16,939 bases of DNA from an uncultured Collinsella sp. (GTDB lineage Bacteria > Actinomycetota > Coriobacteriia > Coriobacteriales > Coriobacteriaceae): assembly GCA_900546085.1 (NCBI GenBank), contig URBS01000034.1, forward strand, positions 1-16,939. The letters are read 5' to 3'. Positions 12,809 through 16,939 of the stretch are shown in pieces. The notes beneath the pieces were generated by a model. The model was not told the DNA's origin, made no database searches, and was given only the letters and a program-made list of their open reading frames with translations. The position numbers were made by a program, and so were the translations under genes. Each line of letters starts with the position of its first letter. Positions within the stretch are counted from its first letter, which is position 1.

Positions 12809-15526
12809 ATGGCAGCAACGGATATCGAGCGCGGACTCTCGACCGCCGAGGTCGAGGAGCGCATCGCCGCCGGTAAGATCAACCGCAACATGGAGCTCAA
12901 GACCAAGTCGGTCCGCGAGCTCATCATCGAGAACCTCTGCACGCTGTTCAATTTGATCAACGTGATCTTGGCGTTCCTGGTCATTTTGACCGGTTCGTTT
13001 AAGAATCTGACGTTCCTGTTCGTGGTGTTCCTCAATACCGCTATTGGCGTCATTCAGTCCATGCGTTCCAAGAAGATGGTCGATAAGCTCACGCTGCTGA
13101 CCTCCAAGAAGGCCATCGCGGTGCGCGACGGCTCCGAGGTTGAGCTCGACCTGGATCAGATCGTGCTCGACGACATCATCCGCCTGGGGCGTGGCGACCA
13201 GATTCCCGCTGACGCCGTGGTGGTTTCGGGCGAGGCGCTCGTGAACGAGAGCCTGCTGACGGGCGAGAGCGACCTTATTAAGAAACAGCCCGGTTCCGAG
13301 CTCATGAGCGGCAGTTTTATCGACTCGGGCCTGCTGCGCGCCCGCGTGATCCATGTCGGCGCCGACAACTACGTGGCCAAAATTAATAACGAGGCCAAGT
13401 ATGTCAAAAAGGTCAATTCCGAGATCATGAACGCGCTTAACGCCATCGTGCGGTTTGCGAGCATCATCATGATCCCGCTCGGTTTGGCGTTGTTTTCCTC
13501 GAGTGTGAGCGAGCTGTGGGATGCCGCGGGAACCCCGGGCGATAGCGCGCTTTCGTGGTGCTTCTCCGAGCTGCTGGCCGGCCGCGTGCCCTCGTCGGCG
13601 CTGCTGTCCACGGTGGGCGCTCTGCTGGGCATGATCCCGCAAGGCCTGGTGCTGCTGACCTCGTCGGTGCTCGCCATCGCCACGGTGCGCCTGGCCCGCC
13701 GCAAGGTGCTGGCGCAGCAGCTCTACTGCATCGAGACGCTCGCGCGCGTCGACGTGCTGTGCCTGGACAAGACGGGCACCATCACGTCGGGTCGCATGGA
13801 GGTCGAGGGTACCTATCCGCTACCGGTCGAGGGTATGGGTGTGGGGGAGAGCGACGCCGCCGTTCCCGTCGATACCACGGTGCTCGATTTTGCGCTGGCT
13901 AACGTGGCGCGTGCGACCTCGGCCGATGCCAACGAGACCTGCCAGGCGCTGCTCAACTATTACGCCGATCGCCCGGTCGAGGTGTCTGAGCCGCTGTCGG
14001 TCATTCCGTTCTCGTCGTCTAAAAAATGGAGTGGCGCTTCATTTGCGCAGGGCTCCTACGTAATGGGTGCGGCGCAGTTTGTGCTCTCTGATCGTGCGTT
14101 TGCCCAGGTCGAGAACCGTGTCGCCGAGCTTGCCGATACCTGCCGCGTGCTCGTGGTGGCACTCGTGGACGGCTTTACGCCCGATGGCGATATGGTGGGC
14201 GAGGCCGAGCCCGTGGGCTTTGTGACCATCCGCGACGAGATTCGTACCTCGGCGGCCGAGACCATCGGCTACTTTAACGAGCAGGGCGTGACCCTCAACG
14301 TGATCAGTGGCGACGACCCGCGTACGGTGTCGTCGATCGCGCGCGTTGTGGGCGTGCCGGGGGCGGACGCTTATGTGGACGCCACGACGCTCGATACGCC
14401 GGCCAAGCTCGATGCCGCAGTGGACCGCTACCATGTCTTTGGTCGTGTGACCCCGCAGCAGAAGCGCGAGCTCGTGCAGGCGCTCAAGCGCCGCGAGCAC
14501 ACCGTGGCCATGACAGGCGACGGCGTCAACGACGTGCTGGCGCTCAAGGAGGCCGACTGCTCCGTGGCCATGGCGGCCGGCTCCGATGCCGCGCGTAACG
14601 TGGCCGAGATCGTGCTCGTCGACAACGACTTTGCCTCGATGCCCGCCGTGGTGGCCGAGGGCCGTCGCTCCATCAACAACCTGCAGCGTTCGGCTTCGCT
14701 GTTCTTGACCAAGACGCTGTTCTCGATGGGCCTGGCGGCGCTGTGCATCGCACTGCCGCCGTACCCTTTCGAGCCGATTCAGATGACGCTCATCAACTTC
14801 TTCTGCATTGGCGCGCCGGGCTTTGTGTTGGGCCTGGAGCCCAACAATGCTCGCGTGAAGGGGTCGTTCCTGACGAACGTGCTCAAGCGGGCACTGCCGG
14901 CGTCGCTTGCGGTCATTTTGGCCGCGGCGCTCGATATCTTTGTGGCGCGCGTGTTCGGCTTTAACCAGCTCACGCTGTCTACGATGTGCCTACTTACGTC
15001 GTGCGCGGCGAGTGTCAGCCTGATCTGGCGTATCTCGCAGCCCCTCACGCCCTTACGTGTGGCGCTCTTTGTGTTTGTAGTTGCCGGCATCCTGACGGGC
15101 GTTATCGGATTCCCGAAGCTGCTGTCTATTGCCAACCTGTCGATGGGCCAGATGGTTATCTTGGCTGTCATCGTGGTCATCACCTGCTCGGTGTTCTTTA
15201 AGCTCGCCACGATGATGGATTCGCTCAAGCCGCGTCGTCGTCATGCCGCAACTGGTTTTGGCCGCGGTGTGCGCGTCCGCTTGGGTCGCGGTGGCGGCAA
15301 GGTGAGCTCGACGGGTTCGACGGCCGAGCGTTTTGCCAAGCGCGTCGCCGCCGACATGGCGCAGCGCCGCGAAGCTCGCACCGTTCGTGAGGCCGAGGCC
15401 CGCGCACTCGAGGGCGTGGCCCAGGCCCAGCCCAAGAAAAAGAAGAGTACCGGAGTCAAGCGCTCCCGCGTAACCAAGTCCGCCCAAGGCATCAAAGTCT
15501 CGATGCCAAGCAAAAAGAAGAAGTAA
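12809..15526 (+). CDS. P-type cation-transporting ATPase with basic C-terminal tail
   Basis: This is a complete P-type ATPase of about 905 residues. The actuator motif is LLTGES (149-154), the phosphorylation site DKTGT (320-324), the hinge motif TGDGVND (569-575) and the phosphatase motif SGDDP. About ten membrane segments are visible: two near residues 45-85, two around 210-295 and the rest at 635-800. No N-terminal heavy-metal (CxxC) domain is present, so it is not a P1B pump. It most resembles the CtpE/Exp7-like branch, for which calcium or other divalent cation transport has been proposed. The TM4 ion-site motif reads IPQGL, where Ca2+ pumps have PEGL. The last 100 residues (806-905) form a very basic soluble tail ending in SKKKK. 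ATG 12809 is preferred because GGGA precedes it; ATG 12797 or GTG 12794 are alternatives. Confidence 0.93.
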   Translation: MAATDIERGLSTAEVEERIAAGKINRNMELKTKSVRELIIENLCTLFNLINVILAFLVILTGSFKNLTFLFVVFLNTAIGVIQSMRSKKMVDKLTLLTSKKAIAVRDGSEVELDLDQIVLDDIIRLGRGDQIPADAVVVSGEALVNESLLTGESDLIKKQPGSELMSGSFIDSGLLRARVIHVGADNYVAKINNEAKYVKKVNSEIMNALNAIVRFASIIMIPLGLALFSSSVSELWDAAGTPGDSALSWCFSELLAGRVPSSALLSTVGALLGMIPQGLVLLTSSVLAIATVRLARRKVLAQQLYCIETLARVDVLCLDKTGTITSGRMEVEGTYPLPVEGMGVGESDAAVPVDTTVLDFALANVARATSADANETCQALLNYYADRPVEVSEPLSVIPFSSSKKWSGASFAQGSYVMGAAQFVLSDRAFAQVENRVAELADTCRVLVVALVDGFTPDGDMVGEAEPVGFVTIRDEIRTSAAETIGYFNEQGVTLNVISGDDPRTVSSIARVVGVPGADAYVDATTLDTPAKLDAAVDRYHVFGRVTPQQKRELVQALKRREHTVAMTGDGVNDVLALKEADCSVAMAAGSDAARNVAEIVLVDNDFASMPAVVAEGRRSINNLQRSASLFLTKTLFSMGLAALCIALPPYPFEPIQMTLINFFCIGAPGFVLGLEPNNARVKGSFLTNVLKRALPASLAVILAAALDIFVARVFGFNQLTLSTMCLLTSCAASVSLIWRISQPLTPLRVALFVFVVAGILTGVIGFPKLLSIANLSMGQMVILAVIVVITCSVFFKLATMMDSLKPRRRHAATGFGRGVRVRLGRGGGKVSSTGSTAERFAKRVAADMAQRREARTVREAEARALEGVAQAQPKKKKSTGVKRSRVTKSAQGIKVSMPSKKKK

Positions 15527-15580
15527 CTACGCACCCTGCCGATGTTGAATTGGTGCCTTGCTCCTGTGGGGCCGTGGCGA

Positions 15581-15589
15581 TGTTATGCT
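15581..15589 (+). promoter_or_regulatory. Possible extended -10 promoter for the zinc-ribbon gene
   Basis: TGTTATGCT gives a TGn-extended -10 box (TATGCT at 15584-15589), with the expected start near 15596, about 34 bases before the chosen GTG. The -35 region is poor, as is usual for extended -10 promoters. Confidence 0.4.
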
Positions 15590-15629
15590 CTAACCTCGAT
15601 TGTTTGAATTGCTTCGAAAAGAGGATGCC

Positions 15630-16772
15630 GTGATCTGCCCGCATTGCCTTAAGACTATCGAGGACGGCGCCTCGTTCTGCCCCTACTGCAACGCCTACGT
15701 GGGTCCGGGCGATGGTCCGGAGCACACCGAGTTCGTGTTCTGTGAGGGCTGCGGTGCCCGTCTTTCTCCGCATGATCGTACGTGCCCCAAATGCGGACGC
15801 CCCGCTCCGGGTATCCTCTCCGAGGACGCGGCCGCATCCGACCTGGCAGCGGGCCGCACGGCGGGCTTTCCGCGCCTAACGCAAGAGCAGATCGATACCG
15901 AGGTGCCTCATGCGCCGACCTCTGCCGCTGCAGTGCTCTCAGACGCCGCCGACCCCAATGAGACCTGCGTGCTGCCAGCTTTCGATAAGGATTTCGGTAT
16001 CCCCAAGGTCGATATTCCCATGCCCGTTTCCCTGCATGACGATGCTCAAAAACCCAAGCGCAAGGTGCACCCCGACGAGGACGCCTATCACAAGCACAAG
16101 CGTCATATTCCCAAGCCGCTTATTGTCATCGCGGTCCTCGCCGTCGTTTGCGGTGGTGCCTATTGGTTCGTGACGGCCGATCCCATGGGTGTCATGCCCG
16201 GCTTCTACGACCAGTTTGGCCAAGCTGCACAAACCACCTTCCCCACGCGCCAAAAGGGCGAGGCCACTGAGGACGATACCAAGCAGGACGATTCTGCCGA
16301 GGTGGTCCAGGAAGAAACCGTGCTCACCGATGATCAGCTCTATACCAGGCTCGACGGTCTGTATCAGACCATCGTGTCCTACGCTGGCGAGGACCAGATC
16401 GGCGAGGTCATCGATTCCTTTAACAACGGTTATCTCCGAACGCCGCTGTCCACCCGTCAGGAGCTGTCGCAGAGTGCCTACGCCCTGCGCGACCAGATCA
16501 AAAAGACGCAAGATGAGCTTAACAACCTGAAAGTACAGGACGATACGGTCTATGCGGATGACATCGCCCACTTAAAGCAGCTTGCCGAGTGGATGTATGA
16601 GCGCGTCGACGTGATCTGCCAGAGCTGGGATATCTCGCTGGCCATTCCCGATGGCGAGTCGATGAGTTCCCACCAAAGCGAGATCCTGGCGCCCATCGCG
16701 CAGGGCGGCAACAGCGCGCTGAACCAGTACGATGCCAATGTGGGTTCCTGGAAGCCGCAGCAGCGTTCCTAA
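15630..16772 (+). CDS. Double zinc-ribbon, single-pass membrane protein of unknown function
   Basis: The 380-residue protein begins with two zinc ribbons: Cys3/Cys6/Cys17/Cys20 and Cys38/Cys41/Cys52/Cys55 (CPHC, CPYC, CEGC, CPKC). A low-complexity acidic linker (about 60-145) and a basic stretch before the membrane follow. One hydrophobic helix lies at 162-181 (KPLIVIAVLAVVCGGAYWFV). The C-terminal 200 residues, likely outside the cell by the positive-inside rule, start with an acidic, Gln/Asp/Glu-rich spacer (205-230) and then a predicted helical domain (235-340). The start is GTG at 15630, because GAGG lies 5 bases upstream and the first zinc ribbon begins at residue 3; a TTG at 15600 would add ten residues. 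Zinc ribbons joined to a membrane helix are common in Gram-positive envelope or stress proteins, but I cannot name a function. Confidence 0.85.
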   Translation: MICPHCLKTIEDGASFCPYCNAYVGPGDGPEHTEFVFCEGCGARLSPHDRTCPKCGRPAPGILSEDAAASDLAAGRTAGFPRLTQEQIDTEVPHAPTSAAAVLSDAADPNETCVLPAFDKDFGIPKVDIPMPVSLHDDAQKPKRKVHPDEDAYHKHKRHIPKPLIVIAVLAVVCGGAYWFVTADPMGVMPGFYDQFGQAAQTTFPTRQKGEATEDDTKQDDSAEVVQEETVLTDDQLYTRLDGLYQTIVSYAGEDQIGEVIDSFNNGYLRTPLSTRQELSQSAYALRDQIKKTQDELNNLKVQDDTVYADDIAHLKQLAEWMYERVDVICQSWDISLAIPDGESMSSHQSEILAPIAQGGNSALNQYDANVGSWKPQQRS

Positions 16773-16810
16773 AATTAGTTCGCCATAGTCGGCATAACCT
16801 ACGTGCGCAA

Positions 16811-16840
16811 TTGATGTAAGCCCGTGCTTATTGCTACAAT
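16811..16840 (+). promoter_or_regulatory. Promoter of the gene at the right edge
   Basis: TTGATG (16811-16816) and TACAAT (16835-16840), separated by 18 bases, form a good sigma-70-type promoter. The start would be near 16847, giving a leader of about 33 bases. Confidence 0.6.
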
Positions 16841-16879
16841 TCGTACAAATATGCTTTAAACGCACGAGGAAGGAACCAC

Positions 16880-16939
16880 ATGTTTGGTTTTAAGAAAGAG
16901 CTCTACACGCCCGAGTATCAGCTTGTCGGCGACGAGTGC
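16880..16939 (+). CDS. Start of an unidentified gene, cut by the right edge
   Basis: The ATG at 16880 follows a strong ribosome site (AGGAAGG) and a good promoter. Twenty codons are visible, beginning MFGFKKELYTPEYQ and open to the window end. The fragment shows no signal peptide or known motif, so no function is assigned. Being only about 107 bases after the zinc-ribbon gene but with its own promoter, it is probably a separate transcription unit. Confidence 0.7.
   Translation, partial: MFGFKKELYTPEYQLVGDEC

Overview
The window looks like chromosomal DNA from a Coriobacteriia actinobacterium, most plausibly Collinsella. This is an inference from the high GC content of most of the window, the way the aromatic amino acid genes are clustered, and the protein character. 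No 16S rRNA or other marker gene is present. There is no sign of a phage, transposase, integrase or CRISPR array.

Layout, left to right. (1) Bases 1-4013 belong to surface glycans: the C-terminal part of a polysaccharide/teichoic acid export ATPase (+), a tRNA-Arg(TCT) with its terminator (+), a three-module winged-helix/LicC-like nucleotidyltransferase/choline-kinase-like protein (-), and UDP-galactopyranose mutase glf (-). The part to the left of glf looks less GC-rich than the rest. (2) Bases 4014-12451 (-) are a compact aromatic amino acid operon, transcribed right to left: DAHP synthase, prephenate dehydrogenase (tyrA), aroB, aroA, aroC, chorismate mutase-prephenate dehydratase (pheA), a fused aroE-aroK, and aroQ. 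It encodes all seven steps from PEP + erythrose-4-phosphate to chorismate, plus the committed steps to phenylalanine and tyrosine. Most junctions abut or overlap; a perfect 15-bp hairpin separates aroEK from aroQ. (3) Bases 12452-12655 are the divergent control region. The aro leader contains a strong intrinsic-terminator hairpin with no minus-strand gene upstream, which suggests transcription attenuation. On the other strand a near-consensus promoter drives tRNA-Arg(CCG). (4) Bases 12656-16939 (+) hold tRNA-Arg(CCG) with its terminator, a P-type cation ATPase with a long basic C-terminal tail, a double-zinc-ribbon single-pass membrane protein of unknown function, and the first 20 codons of an unidentified gene behind a good promoter.

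Together, the central operon feeds phenylalanine and tyrosine synthesis. DAHP synthase and PheA both carry regulatory-type domains, so control by end product is likely at the enzyme level and, from the leader hairpin, possibly at the transcription level. The left block likely supplies activated phosphocholine-type and galactofuranose building blocks for an exported cell-surface polymer. I did not find a clearly new defence or mobile system. The most interesting points are the putative aro attenuator, the wHTH-LicC-LicA fusion, the AroE-AroK fusion and two unexplained perfect or near-perfect palindromes.
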